From Methylobacterium currus (GTDB lineage: Bacteria; Pseudomonadota; Alphaproteobacteria; Rhizobiales; Beijerinckiaceae): DNA of 64,000 nt. The stretch covers positions 1,541,501 through 1,605,500 of the forward strand of contig NZ_CP028843.1 in NCBI RefSeq assembly GCF_003058325.1, read 5' to 3'. Shown in pieces: positions 1-8,202 of this stretch. The notes below the pieces were generated by a model. The model saw only the letters and a program-made list of their open reading frames with translations, made no database searches and was not told where the DNA came from. The translations under genes were made by a program, and so were the position numbers. Position 1 is the first letter of the stretch. Each line of letters starts with the position of its first letter.

Positions 1-96
1 TCTCGCCGACATGCCGATCATGTGCTGACACGGCGCAAACATCTCGTCTGGTTCCGTTGCTGGCGAGGCGGCAAGGTCCGGGGATGTCGGAAAGAA

Positions 97-129
97 GCAG
101 CGTCCGGTCGGCCCGCGACCGGACGCTGC
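97..129 (-). terminator. Rho-independent-like terminator of the uracil permease gene
   Basis: A perfect 14-bp inverted repeat (97-110 with 116-129) encloses a 5-nt loop about 50 bp past the permease stop. On the minus strand the stem is followed by TTCTTTC, a short T-rich tract. A closely related hairpin lies at 60413-60452 downstream of another minus-strand gene. Confidence 0.6.
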
Positions 130-176
130 TCGATCATCGTGGTCGAGCCTTGCGGTGTTCGGGTCTGCTGTCCGGG

Positions 177-1490
177 TCAGGCCGGATCGTCGCGCAGCAG
201 GTGGTAGAGCAGGATCGCGGCCGCCGTGGCCGTCCCGATCCCGCCGAGCTTGAAGCTGCCGAGGCTGACCGTGAAGTCGCCGGCGCCGAGCACCAGGGCG
301 GTGCCGACGGTGAGCAGGATCCGGGTGCGGGAGAAATCGACCCGGTTCTCGACGAAGATCCGCCCCGCCGCGGCGGCGATCAGCCCGAACACCACCACCG
401 ACAGGCCGCCGATCACCGGCCCCGGGATCACCAGGATCGCGGCGCCGAATTTCGGCGACAGCCCGAACAGGATCGCGACCAGCCCGGCGACGGCGAAGAC
501 CAGGGTCGAGTAGATCCGGGTCACCGCCATCACGCCCATGTTCTCGGCATAGGTCGTCACGCCGGTGCCGCCGAACGCCCCTGAGAGCATCGTGGCGAGC
601 CCGTCGCCGAGGAAGGCGCGGCCGAGATACGGATCGAGGTTGCGCCCGGTCATCGCGCCGATCGCCTTCACGTGGCCGAGATTCTCGGCGACCAGCACCA
701 GGGCGACGGGGGCGATCAGCCAGATCGCGGAGGCCTCGAAGACCGGCGTGGAGAAATGCGGCCAGCCGAACCACGGCGCCTCGGCGATCCGCGCGAGGTC
801 GAGCGGCTTGAGACCGTAGGATTCGGCGAGGCCGAGGCCGTTGGCCAGCACGCCGTAGAGCAGGGTGGCGGCCACCGCCCCGATGAGGAGCGGCAGGCGC
901 CGCGCGGATCCCGGCAGGTAGGAGGCGGCGAGGCCGACCGCCAGGATCGTGAACAGCCCGATCCCGACATCGAGGCCGGAGCCCGAGATGCCCTTCACGC
1001 CGATCGGCGCGAGGTTGAGGCCGATCGCCCCGACGATCGCCCCGGTCACCGCCGGCGGCATCAGCCGGCCGATCCAGGCATCGCCGGCCCGCATCACCGC
1101 GATCCCGATCAGCGCGTAGACGGCGCCGGCGGCGATGATGCCGCCGAGGGCGACGGGGAGGTTGGGGTTCGGCCCGCTGCCGCCATAGCCGGTGGCGGCG
1201 ATCACCACCGCGATGAAGGCGAAACTGGAGCCGAGATAGCTCGGCACCCGCCCGCCGACCACGACGAAGAACAGGAGCGTGGCGATGCCGGAGAACAGGA
1301 TCGCCAGGTTGGGATCGAAGCCCATCAGCAGCGGGGCGAGGGCCGTCGAGCCGAACATCGCCACGACGTGCTGGAGCGCCAGCACCACCACCTGCCCGAG
1401 CGGCGGCCGCTCGTCCGGCAGCACCACCGCGCCGCGGGCGAGGCGCCAGCGCGGAAAGCCCCGCTCCCGTGTCCGTTCCTCCGGTCCCAT
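177..1490 (-). CDS. uraA: Uracil/xanthine permease (NCS2 family, UraA-like)
   Basis: Inner-membrane proton symporter of the nucleobase-cation-symport-2 family, most likely importing uracil. The 437-residue product is the family's normal length and is a near-continuous run of hydrophobic segments (about 14). An early LQHVVAMFG segment (near residue 45) and two acidic signatures are visible: AENLGH near residue 270 and TTYAENMGVMAVT near residue 320. In UraA-type proteins these carry the glutamates that contact the base. The TYAEN form is the uracil-type version rather than the xanthine/urate type. The ATG at 1490 was chosen over the longer frame to 1703 because a GGGGGAC ribosome-binding site precedes it and homology begins here. 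Monocistronic, with its own terminator. Substrate is inferred from motifs only. Confidence 0.88.
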   Translation of the reverse strand: MGPEERTRERGFPRWRLARGAVVLPDERPPLGQVVVLALQHVVAMFGSTALAPLLMGFDPNLAILFSGIATLLFFVVVGGRVPSYLGSSFAFIAVVIAATGYGGSGPNPNLPVALGGIIAAGAVYALIGIAVMRAGDAWIGRLMPPAVTGAIVGAIGLNLAPIGVKGISGSGLDVGIGLFTILAVGLAASYLPGSARRLPLLIGAVAATLLYGVLANGLGLAESYGLKPLDLARIAEAPWFGWPHFSTPVFEASAIWLIAPVALVLVAENLGHVKAIGAMTGRNLDPYLGRAFLGDGLATMLSGAFGGTGVTTYAENMGVMAVTRIYSTLVFAVAGLVAILFGLSPKFGAAILVIPGPVIGGLSVVVFGLIAAAAGRIFVENRVDFSRTRILLTVGTALVLGAGDFTVSLGSFKLGGIGTATAAAILLYHLLRDDPA

Positions 1491-1728
1491 GGTTGTCCCC
1501 CCTGATCGCTTGTCCGGGGAAGGCCTTAGAGGATTTGGCGCCGGTCCGGGAATAGGAGGTGGCTTGTGCCTGCGTGCCGTCCTGCGCCACTGCGCTTCCG
1601 GATGGAGCGCGGTTCCCCTCTCCAGGCGATCGCCGGGCGAGCCCGGGATCGCTGCGATGTGCGGGAGGGGCGGTCCCGCGGCTATTCGTGAACGGCCCAT
1701 CATCGGAACGCATCAGGCGGTCGACAGC

Positions 1729-2454
1729 ATGATTTTTTCGAACGAAACCGCCGACCTCACCGTCATGATCTCGGGCGGCTTCGCGCTCGCCTACGAGGCG
1801 GCGCTGCCGGATTTCGAGCGCGCGACCGGCTTGAGGGTCCGGACCCTGTCCGGCGCCTCGCAGGGGCAGGGGCCGCGGACCATCCGGCACCAGCTCGCGC
1901 ATGGCGCGCAGGTCGACGTGGTGATCCTCTCGAACGAGGGCCTGCACGAGCTGACGGGAGAAGGCCGGATCGTCGAAGGCTCGGCGGCGGAGCTCGCCAC
2001 CGCGCCGCTGGCCGCCGCGGTGCGGGCGGGGGCGCCGCATCCCGAGATCGGCACCACGGCGGCCCTCGCCCGCACCCTGAGGGCGGCCCGCCTCGTCGTG
2101 ATGCCGGGCAGCACCAGCGGGCTGTTCATCCAGGACAGCGTGCTGCCGCGTCTCGGCATCGCCGAGACCGTGCGCAAGCGGGTGTTGTCGCGGGGCACCG
2201 AATCCGCCGCCGCCTTGGCGGCGGGGGAGGCCGACCTCGCCCTCGGGCCGGTGAGCGAACTCGTCGACGTGCCGGGGATCGAGGTGGTCGGGCCGCTCCC
2301 CGACGAGGTCCAGCTCGTCCAGACCTTCACGGCGGCGATCGTCGCCGGCGCGCAGGCCGTTGCACCGGCCGAGCGGCTGATCGCCCACCTCGTCTCGGCG
2401 CAGGCCGCGGCGGCGATCCGGCGGACCGGCATGGAGCCGGTCGGACGGGGGTGA
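1729..2454 (+). CDS. ModA-like substrate-binding-domain protein, no obvious signal peptide
   Basis: A 241-residue protein of the type II periplasmic-binding fold that resembles molybdate-binding ModA and the small binding domains fused to regulators. The order is typical: a beta strand opening with SGGF near residue 13, a QVDVVILSN strand near residue 65, a MPGSTSG loop near residue 125, and a hinge and C-terminal lobe ending in LIAHLVSAQAAAAIRRTGMEP. That ending is the usual C-terminus of this family. No signal peptide is evident after the ATG at 1729, so it may act in the cytoplasm or start upstream. No permease or ATPase gene is adjacent. The ligand cannot be told from sequence. Convergent with the next gene. 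Confidence 0.72.
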   Translation: MIFSNETADLTVMISGGFALAYEAALPDFERATGLRVRTLSGASQGQGPRTIRHQLAHGAQVDVVILSNEGLHELTGEGRIVEGSAAELATAPLAAAVRAGAPHPEIGTTAALARTLRAARLVVMPGSTSGLFIQDSVLPRLGIAETVRKRVLSRGTESAAALAAGEADLALGPVSELVDVPGIEVVGPLPDEVQLVQTFTAAIVAGAQAVAPAERLIAHLVSAQAAAAIRRTGMEPVGRG

Positions 2455-2477
2455 GGGGCCGCGCGTCGCGCGACCCC
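2455..2477. terminator. Possible bidirectional hairpin between convergent genes
   Basis: GGGG (2455-2458) plus GCGCG pairs with CGCGC plus CCCC (2467-2477) around a 1-nt turn and a small internal loop. It starts right after one stop codon and lies 8 bp from the opposing gene's stop. There is no T-run, so the call rests on position and symmetry. Confidence 0.35.
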
Positions 2478-2484
2478 CGCGAGG

Positions 2485-2973
2485 TCAGGCGAGGGCGGCG
2501 CCCCACGTGTCGGCGCCGGGCGCCTTCTCCTTGGTGATGGTCCCGGTGGCGTCGACGTGGAGCTCGGTCCAGGCTCCGCCGTCCTGTCGCGCCAGCACCT
2601 CGACGTGCTTCGGCTTGCGCCGCGGCTCGCCCGCGGGCGTCCAGCCCGCCGCCGTCACGGCGGCGAGGGCGGCGGCGGGATCGACCGGCGCGCCGGATCT
2701 GGGATCGGACTTGGCCTTGCCCGGGTGATGCGGCTTCTTGTGATGGATCTCGACCGGCGCGCGGCCCTCGGCCGCGATCCGCGCGACCTTGATCTCCGAG
2801 GGGCGGCGCTCGCCCTCGAGGGTCACTTGCAGGCCGGCGGCGAGGGGGAAGGCCTCCGCCCCCTTGGGCCCGAGATCGGCGAGATGGACCGCGCCGTCCG
2901 CCTCCAGGGTGAAGCGGTGCGCGAAGACGTGCTGGATCGTGCCCGAGAGGGCGGTGGTGTCGTGGTGCGGCAT
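2485..2973 (-). CDS. Conserved hypothetical protein, basic with His/Lys-rich middle
   Basis: I do not recognise a named family. The 162-residue product has an N-terminal part (about 1-60) that reads as a small beta-rich fold, with phrases such as FTLEADGAVHLADLGPKG. A short His/Lys-rich linker follows (EIHHKKPHHPGKAK, around 75-90), then a C-terminal segment of about 60 residues with alternating beta-type sequence (HVEVLARQDGGAW, ELHVDATGTI). There is no signal peptide or membrane segment. The ATG at 2973 has a GGAGAAG ribosome-binding site. The frame stays open 336 bp upstream, but that part includes tandem repeats and is unlikely to be coding. The two-part design suggests a cytoplasmic binding protein; this is inference. 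Confidence 0.6.
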   Translation of the reverse strand: MPHHDTTALSGTIQHVFAHRFTLEADGAVHLADLGPKGAEAFPLAAGLQVTLEGERRPSEIKVARIAAEGRAPVEIHHKKPHHPGKAKSDPRSGAPVDPAAALAAVTAAGWTPAGEPRRKPKHVEVLARQDGGAWTELHVDATGTITKEKAPGADTWGAALA

Positions 2974-3204
2974 GATCTTCTCCGAAGAGCGCCCAACCGC
3001 AGGCGCGTCCGGTAGATGGCGGGCGGTCACGGGCGCCGCAAGGCCGTCCTGCTCAATCCTTCCCCGCTCCCTCGCCGGATCATCGCTGCGCTGCGGCTCG
3101 CCTGACGCAGAGATCTCGAGCCGAGCCCTCGATTCGGTCCGCAACCGCTGCACAGGTCGGGCGGATCGACTGGGGCAGGCCGCCGCGTCGTCCGCCCAGA
3201 TTCC

Positions 3205-3243
3205 CGTGCCAGCTTCTCGTGCCAGCTTCTCGTGCCAGATTCT
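3205..3243. repeat. 13-bp tandem repeat, 3 copies
   Basis: Three consecutive copies of CGTGCCAGCTTCT. The third differs by one base (CAGATTCT). Partial copies flank the array on both sides (CCCAGATTCC before, CGTG after). The unit length is not a multiple of three, which fits non-coding DNA. Confidence 0.85.
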
Positions 3244-3379
3244 CGTGATGGCGGGTTTCCATGCCGGCGATGTCCGACCCAGAAACCGGCGGCCTTTGTG
3301 GCGAACCATGCCGGAAACGGGCGCCGCGGGCCCGGGCCGGCATCCCCCCGCGGCGCGGGCAGGCTGGGCAAGTCTAGTC

Positions 3380-3435
3380 GGGCAGACCTTGCGGGGCAGG
3401 TCTTGCGGGGCAGGTCTTGCAGGTCAGGTCTTGCC
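3380..3435. repeat. 14-bp tandem repeat, 4 copies
   Basis: Four consecutive units of GGGCAGGTCTTGCG. The first and last units are diverged (GGGCAGACCTTGCG and GGTCAGGTCTTGCC). The array lies about 95 bp before the LuxR start, so it could space promoter elements. Confidence 0.85.
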
Positions 3436-3531
3436 GCCCTCCCGGAAATCCGCGACATCATGCCTCTCTGCCGCCGTGCCGCGGCTACAATCACAGATGT
3501 TTCTGAATGCTCTCCGCGTTAGGCAGGTTGC

Positions 3532-4260
3532 ATGAGCCGGAAGCGCCTCGATCTGACCCTCGCCTTCCTGCGCTCCCTTGACCGGACCGCGAGCGCGCAG
3601 GACGTCTCCGATCTCCTGCTGCGGCTCCTCGGCCGCTTCGGGATCGAGCACGCGCTGGCCGGAACCCTGCCGGTCATCGGCGCGCCGCCGCGCCAGCAAT
3701 ACGAGCACTCCCTCCTCGACGCGATGCCGCCGGACTGGAAGACCCGCTACCTGTCCCGCGGCTACCTCTTCCGGGACGCGACGGTGCGCCACCTCGCCGG
3801 GGCGAGCGCGCCCTTCGCCTGGTCCGAGATCGCCGACCAGTACCGCGAGGACCCGGCGGCCCTGCGCATCATGCACGAGGCCGGGGAGCACGGCCTGCGC
3901 CAGGGGGTCACCGTGCCGCTCCTGACCCTGGACGGTCAGCTCGCGGCGTTCAGCTTCTCGGGCGCGCGGGTCGAGGTCTCGCCGGAGGATCTCGGCACGC
4001 TGCAGCTCGTGGCGACCTACGCCTTCGCCCAGCTCGTGCTGCTGCGGTCGGAGGCCGGCGCCGAGATCCGCCTGTCGCCGCGCGAGCGCGAGGTGCTGCA
4101 ATGGGTGGCCGAAGGCAAGACGAGCTGGGAGATCGGCGAGATCCTGGCGATCTCCTCCAAGGGCGTCGAGCACCACCTGCGCACCACCCGGACCAAGCTC
4201 GGCACGCTCAACAGCGCCCAGTCGGTGGCGGTGGCCCTGCGGCGGGGATTGATCTCCTGA
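3532..4260 (+). CDS. LuxR-type solo transcriptional regulator with autoinducer-binding-like domain
   Basis: A 242-residue two-domain regulator. Residues about 20-165 match the acyl-homoserine-lactone-binding fold, and residues about 178-238 are a LuxR helix-turn-helix (SPREREVLQWVAEGK, then GVEHHLRTTRTKLG). Ligand-pocket positions of the family are largely kept: W69, Y73, D82, PFAW at 94-97 and G125. The residue after the conserved Asp is Ala (D82-A83) rather than the usual Pro. No luxI-type synthase lies in the window, so it is a LuxR solo that may sense a signal made elsewhere. The start at 3532 gives the usual family length. Upstream DNA carries tandem repeats. Confidence 0.85.
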   Translation: MSRKRLDLTLAFLRSLDRTASAQDVSDLLLRLLGRFGIEHALAGTLPVIGAPPRQQYEHSLLDAMPPDWKTRYLSRGYLFRDATVRHLAGASAPFAWSEIADQYREDPAALRIMHEAGEHGLRQGVTVPLLTLDGQLAAFSFSGARVEVSPEDLGTLQLVATYAFAQLVLLRSEAGAEIRLSPREREVLQWVAEGKTSWEIGEILAISSKGVEHHLRTTRTKLGTLNSAQSVAVALRRGLIS

Positions 4261-4428
4261 TCCCGGCCGGGGCGCTCCACGCGCCGTTCCGGTTGCCCCG
4301 TTCTGTTTCCTATATTTGACAAACGTCCATCATGGGAGATGATCGCGGCCCGACAGGAGCCGCGCCATGCCATTGTCCCCGATGCCATCCGTCCCGATCC
4401 CCTCGCCCCGCCCCGCCGGGGCCGCCCG

Positions 4429-4896
4429 ATGACCGGCGCGGCGCTCCTCTGCCTCGTCGCGGGAGCGGCTCTGGTGATCCAGAACGCCGTGATGGGGGCG
4501 ATCGTGGCGCGGGGGACCGGCCTGACGGGGGCGCTCCTGTGCAACTCGCTGGTCGGGCTGTCCTTGCTCGGCCTCGTCGAGGTCTGGCGCAGCGGCCCGG
4601 CCTTCCCGCTGCGCCTGGCGGAGCGGGCGGAGCCCTGGTTCCTGGTGCCGGGCCTGCTCGGCACGCTGGTCGTGGCCGCGAGCCTCTACGGCTACCGCCA
4701 GCAGGGCGCGACCGTCACGGTGGCGATGGTGGTGGCGGGCCAGCTCGCGGCGGGAATCGCCGGCGACGCGATGGGCCTGACCGGCCGCAAGGGCGGCCTC
4801 GGTCCGGACGGCTCCCTCGGCCTTCAGACGTGGATCGGGGCCGCGCTGCTGCTCGCCGGCGCGGTCCTGATCCTGCGGGGGCGCGGGCCGGCCTGA
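4429..4896 (+). CDS. DMT-superfamily membrane protein, DUF606/YdcZ type
   Basis: A 155-residue integral membrane protein with about five hydrophobic helices. It is the half-size kind found in the DUF606 (YdcZ) branch of the drug/metabolite transporter superfamily. Helix 1 carries ALVIQNAVMGAIVARGTG, a typical opening for this branch. The central GYRQQGATVTVAMVVAGQLAAG and the C-terminal GAALLLAGAVLILR also fit. Half-size members normally dimerise; the substrate is unknown. The frame runs upstream to 4339, but the extra 30 residues are proline/arginine-rich and non-hydrophobic, so the ATG at 4429 was preferred. Confidence 0.75.
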   Translation: MTGAALLCLVAGAALVIQNAVMGAIVARGTGLTGALLCNSLVGLSLLGLVEVWRSGPAFPLRLAERAEPWFLVPGLLGTLVVAASLYGYRQQGATVTVAMVVAGQLAAGIAGDAMGLTGRKGGLGPDGSLGLQTWIGAALLLAGAVLILRGRGPA

Positions 4897-4947
4897 GTGG
4901 ATGGGGGCCGGCCCGACATGATGGGGGTGGCCTGCACCCCCTCGGGG

Positions 4948-5154
4948 TCAGCCCCGGCCGCCCCGGGGCGCCTCGGCGGAGACGGCCGAGACGAGGCCGT
5001 CCGGGGCAGGCCCGGCGCCGAGCAGGTTGACGGCCACGTGGAGGCCGATGGCGGGTCCGAAGACCAGGGCCAGCATCAGGAGAAGCACGGTCACGACGCT
5101 GCGGTCGCGGGTGGCGGTGGCGCCGGAGCGGGCGCCCGTCGTCATCAGGGTCAT
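4948..5154 (-). CDS. Small single-pass membrane protein, hypothetical
   Basis: A 68-residue product with a basic N-terminus (about 1-20) and one strong hydrophobic segment (VVTVLLLMLALVFGPAIGL, about 21-40), then a Gly/Ala-rich tail. The ATG at 5154 is preceded by AGGTGA at good spacing. That is the main evidence that it is real, since the family is not recognised. It is convergent with the DMT gene, with about 50 bp between stops. Confidence 0.5.
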   Translation of the reverse strand: MTLMTTGARSGATATRDRSVVTVLLLMLALVFGPAIGLHVAVNLLGAGPAPDGLVSAVSAEAPRGGRG

Positions 5155-5586
5155 GGCTCACCTCGTTCGACCGGCCGCATCGGCGCCGGTCGCGGGCGAG
5201 CCCGATCAGCGATCAGGCGCGGGTCACGCGAGGCGGTACCGAGGCGGCACGGTCCGTCGACTACTGTCGCTGGGCATGGGGGATGAAGGATTCCGGTGAC
5301 GCCGCGCGCGGCCGATTCGTCGGCCGCCCACGGACTAAGGCCACATGCGTGCGAACCCCCGCCGCGTCAAGAGCCGGGATGCGCTTTTCGGCGCGCTTTT
5401 TCCCGCTGCGGACGCGGGGCCGCGTCTCGCCCCCTGAACGCACAGCCCCGGGCGCTCAGACCCGTTTGTTCTCGCCGCAATTCTTTGCCACAAGCCGGGT
5501 GTCCCTGCCGACAGCCCCCACCGGGTACCGCGAGCCGGCGCCGCCGATTCGAAGACCAGCCCGCCGAGACAGTCAGCCTGCCCGCC
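5155..5586. other. 432-bp divergent intergenic region upstream of the KaiC-like gene
   Basis: Two overlapping forward frames cross this region into the KaiC frame, but they are Arg/Pro-rich and lack ribosome-binding sites, so I call no gene. It should hold the promoter of the KaiC-kinase pair. A repeated GCGCTTTT...GCGCGCTTTTT segment is present near 5390-5402. Nothing else stands out. Confidence 0.5.
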
Positions 5587-7137
5587 ATGCCCGATCCCGT
5601 CCTTTCCCCCACCGACGATGCGGCCCCGGTCCCGACCGGCGTGCCGGGCCTCGACTCCATCCTGGAGGGCGGCTATGCGGCCAACCGCGCCCACCTGGTC
5701 GAGGGGCGGCCAGGCTCCGGCAAGACCACCCTGGCGCTGCAATTCCTCCTCGACGGGGCGCGGCTCGGCGAGCGCTGCCTCTACATCACCCTCTCGGAGA
5801 GCCGGCGCGAGCTCGTCTCCGTCGCCTCCCGCCACGGCTGGTCGCTCGACGGCATCGAGATCTTCGAATTGGTGCCGCCCGAGCTCAGCCTCGACCCGCG
5901 CCAGCAGCAGAGCCTCGTCCATTCCTCCGACCTGGAGCTCGGCGAGACCGTGCGGCTGGCCATCGCGGAGATCGACCGGGTCAAGCCGCAGCGGGTCGTG
6001 TTCGACAGCCTGTCGGAGATCCGCCTGCTCTCGCAGGGCTCGCTGCGCTACCGCCGCCAGGTGCTGGCCCTGCGCAACTACCTCCTCATCCACGACACCA
6101 CCGCGCTCCTCCTCGACGACCTCACCGCCGAGCAGGACGACCTCAACCTGCACAGCCTCTGCCACGCGGTGATCCAGCTCGAGCAGCTCGCCCCCCTCTA
6201 TGGCGGCGAGCGCCGGCGCCTGCGGGTGATCAAGATGCGCGGCACGCATTTCCGCGGCGGCTATCACGACTACGTCATCCGCCGCGGCGGCCTGACGGTG
6301 TTCCCGCGGCTGATCGCGGCCGAGCACGGCCACCCTTACGAGGCCGACCGCCTCGGCAGCGCCAATGCGGGCCTCGACGCGCTGCTCGGCGGCGGGCTCG
6401 ACCGGGGCACCAGCACGATGCTGCTCGGCCCCTCGGGGGTCGGCAAGTCCTCGACCGCGCTCGCCTACGTGACGGCGGCGCTCGCGCGCGGCGAGCGCGG
6501 GCTGATCCTGAGCTTCGACGAGCCGGTCGGGATCCTGATGCGCCGGGCCGCCGGCCTCGGCATGGACATCACGGCGGCGGTCGCGGACGGGTGCCTGCAG
6601 GTCAAGCAGATCGACCCGGCGGAGATCTCGCCAGGCGAACTCGCCGCGATAGTGCGCGACGCCGTCGAGCGCGAGGGCGTGCGCCTGGTGCTGATCGACT
6701 CGCTCACCGGCTACCAGAACGCGATGCCGGGCGAGCAATACCTCCTGCTCCAGATGCACGAGATCCTGACCTACCTGAACCAGCAGGGCGTGACGACGCT
6801 GCTCGTGCTGGCCCAGCACGGGCTCGTCGGGCAGATGTCGACGGTGGTCGATCTCACCTACCTCAGCGACACCGTGATGCTGTTTCGGTTCTTCGAGGCG
6901 GATGGGCACTTGCGCCGGGCGGTGTCGGTCGTCAAGAAGAGGGTGGGGCCGCACGAGGACACCATCCGGGAACTTCGGATCGACGGCGACGGTTTGCGTG
7001 TCGGCGAGCCGCTGACGGGCTTCCGGGGCGTCCTCACGGGCGTGCCGAGCTATCACGGCGCGCCCGGCCGCCTCCTGGCCGAGCGCGAGGACGCGGAGCG
7101 GGATCGGCCAAACCGGGACAAGCATGAGAGAGAGTGA
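5587..7137 (+). CDS. KaiC-like tandem RecA ATPase
   Basis: A 516-residue protein with two KaiC/RecA domains, the length and layout of cyanobacterial KaiC. Domain 1 (about 15-240) has Walker A GRPGSGKTT near residue 42 and a Walker B-type VVFDSLSE. Domain 2 (about 255-490) has Walker A GPSGVGKSS and LVLIDSLTGY. The acidic catalytic position after each Walker A reads LSES in domain 1 and FDEP in domain 2, in place of KaiC's Glu pairs. No kaiA or kaiB lies in the window. The downstream kinase gene overlaps by 14 bp, so the two are probably translated together. The role is likely signal integration in a sensory pathway rather than a full clock. The ATG at 5587 was chosen because the longer frame's N-terminus is Arg/Pro-rich. 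Confidence 0.85.
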   Translation: MPDPVLSPTDDAAPVPTGVPGLDSILEGGYAANRAHLVEGRPGSGKTTLALQFLLDGARLGERCLYITLSESRRELVSVASRHGWSLDGIEIFELVPPELSLDPRQQQSLVHSSDLELGETVRLAIAEIDRVKPQRVVFDSLSEIRLLSQGSLRYRRQVLALRNYLLIHDTTALLLDDLTAEQDDLNLHSLCHAVIQLEQLAPLYGGERRRLRVIKMRGTHFRGGYHDYVIRRGGLTVFPRLIAAEHGHPYEADRLGSANAGLDALLGGGLDRGTSTMLLGPSGVGKSSTALAYVTAALARGERGLILSFDEPVGILMRRAAGLGMDITAAVADGCLQVKQIDPAEISPGELAAIVRDAVEREGVRLVLIDSLTGYQNAMPGEQYLLLQMHEILTYLNQQGVTTLLVLAQHGLVGQMSTVVDLTYLSDTVMLFRFFEADGHLRRAVSVVKKRVGPHEDTIRELRIDGDGLRVGEPLTGFRGVLTGVPSYHGAPGRLLAEREDAERDRPNRDKHERE

Positions 7138-8164
7138 TCCCCCGGTCCTGATCCTCGCCCCCGCCGGGCGCGACGCCGCGGTGGCGGGCAGCATCCTGGA
7201 GGAGGCCGGCCTGCGCTCGGAGATCTGCGCCGACCTGCCGGCCCTCGTCTCCCGGCTCGATGCAGGCAGCTGCGCGGTCCTGACCGAGGAGGCCCTGCGC
7301 GCCTCCGACCGGCACGGGCTCGCCGCCTACCTGGCCGGGCAGGAGCCGTGGTCGGACTATCCCTTCGTGCTGCTCACCCTGCGGGGCACCCCGCCGGATG
7401 CGCGGCTGATGGATTCCCTCGGCAACGTCACCCTGCTGGAACGGCCGTTCCACCCCGCCACCCTGGTCACCGCCACCCGCTTCGCCGTGCGGGCGCGGCG
7501 GCGCCAGCGCGAGGCGGCGGCCTTCCTGCACGAGCGCCAGCAGACCGCCGAGCGCCAGGCCCTGCTGATCCGCGAATTGCACCACCGGGTGAAGAACACG
7601 CTCGCCACCGTGCAGGCGCTGCTCGGCGCCTCGGCGCGGTCGGCCACCAGCGTCGACGAGTTCTACCAGGGCTTCTCGGCCCGGGTGATCTCGCTCGCCA
7701 AGACCCACAACCTCCTGACGGAGGATTACTGGCAGATGGCCTCGCTCCAGGAGATGCTGGAGAACGAGCTCGGCCCCTACAACGACGAGGCCGGCCGGCG
7801 CATCGCCCTCGAAGGCCCGCATGTCGAGCTCACCGCCGACCTCGCGGTGCCGACCGGCATGGCGATCCACGAGCTGACCACCAACGCCGCCAAGCACGGC
7901 GCCCTCTCGGTGCCCGAGGGGCGCATCACCGTGGCCTGGGCCGTCGACCAGGGCGAGACCGGCCGTCGCCTGCGGCTCGACTGGACCGAGCGCGGCGGCC
8001 CGCGCACCGCGGAGCCGACCCGCAAGGGCTTCGGCTCGACCCTGCTGCAACGGGTGCTCACCATGCAGTGCGGCGCCGATATCGGCTTCGACTTCAAGCC
8101 GACCGGCCTGCACTTCCGCATGGAGGCACCGCTGATCGAGCACCGGACGGTGCCGCATTACTGA
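7124..8164 (+). CDS. HWE/HisKA2-type sensor histidine kinase with degenerate receiver-like N-terminus
   Basis: A 346-residue cytoplasmic kinase. Residues about 8-120 resemble a receiver fold (VLILAPAGRD start, a TLLERPFHPATLV end) but lack the usual acidic pocket and phospho-Asp, so this is a pseudo-receiver. After a short helix comes the phospho-acceptor ELHHRVKNTLATVQ (about 148-161, His the likely site), then an N-box HELTTNAAKHG (about 250) and WTERGGP with GFGSTLLQR, typical of HWE/HisKA2 kinases. It overlaps the KaiC-like gene by 14 bp. The pairing suggests that the KaiC ATPase feeds into this kinase, or the reverse. No partner response regulator is adjacent. Confidence 0.84.
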   Translation: MRESDPPVLILAPAGRDAAVAGSILEEAGLRSEICADLPALVSRLDAGSCAVLTEEALRASDRHGLAAYLAGQEPWSDYPFVLLTLRGTPPDARLMDSLGNVTLLERPFHPATLVTATRFAVRARRRQREAAAFLHERQQTAERQALLIRELHHRVKNTLATVQALLGASARSATSVDEFYQGFSARVISLAKTHNLLTEDYWQMASLQEMLENELGPYNDEAGRRIALEGPHVELTADLAVPTGMAIHELTTNAAKHGALSVPEGRITVAWAVDQGETGRRLRLDWTERGGPRTAEPTRKGFGSTLLQRVLTMQCGADIGFDFKPTGLHFRMEAPLIEHRTVPHY

Positions 8165-8202
8165 CGTTCACTTGATCTCATCCGGCTGACACCTGCCAGG
8201 TC

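Larger units (their letters stand above)
2974..3531. other. 558-bp intergenic region with two tandem-repeat arrays
   Basis: No convincing gene. The region separates divergent genes (hypothetical at 2973 leftward, LuxR at 3532 rightward) and so should hold both promoters. It contains a 13-bp array (3205-3243) and a 14-bp array (3380-3435). Open frames crossing it lack ribosome-binding sites and read as repetitive, low-information protein. Confidence 0.6.

Noticed and set aside
3205..3435. CRISPR-like short repeats
   Set aside because: The units are 13-14 bp, directly adjacent with no spacers, and no cas gene is in the window.
5335..7194. 619-residue minus-strand frame opposite the KaiC-like gene
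   Set aside because: High GC content keeps antisense frames open. Its product is Arg/His/Gln/Ala-rich with no motif, while the plus strand encodes a clear KaiC.
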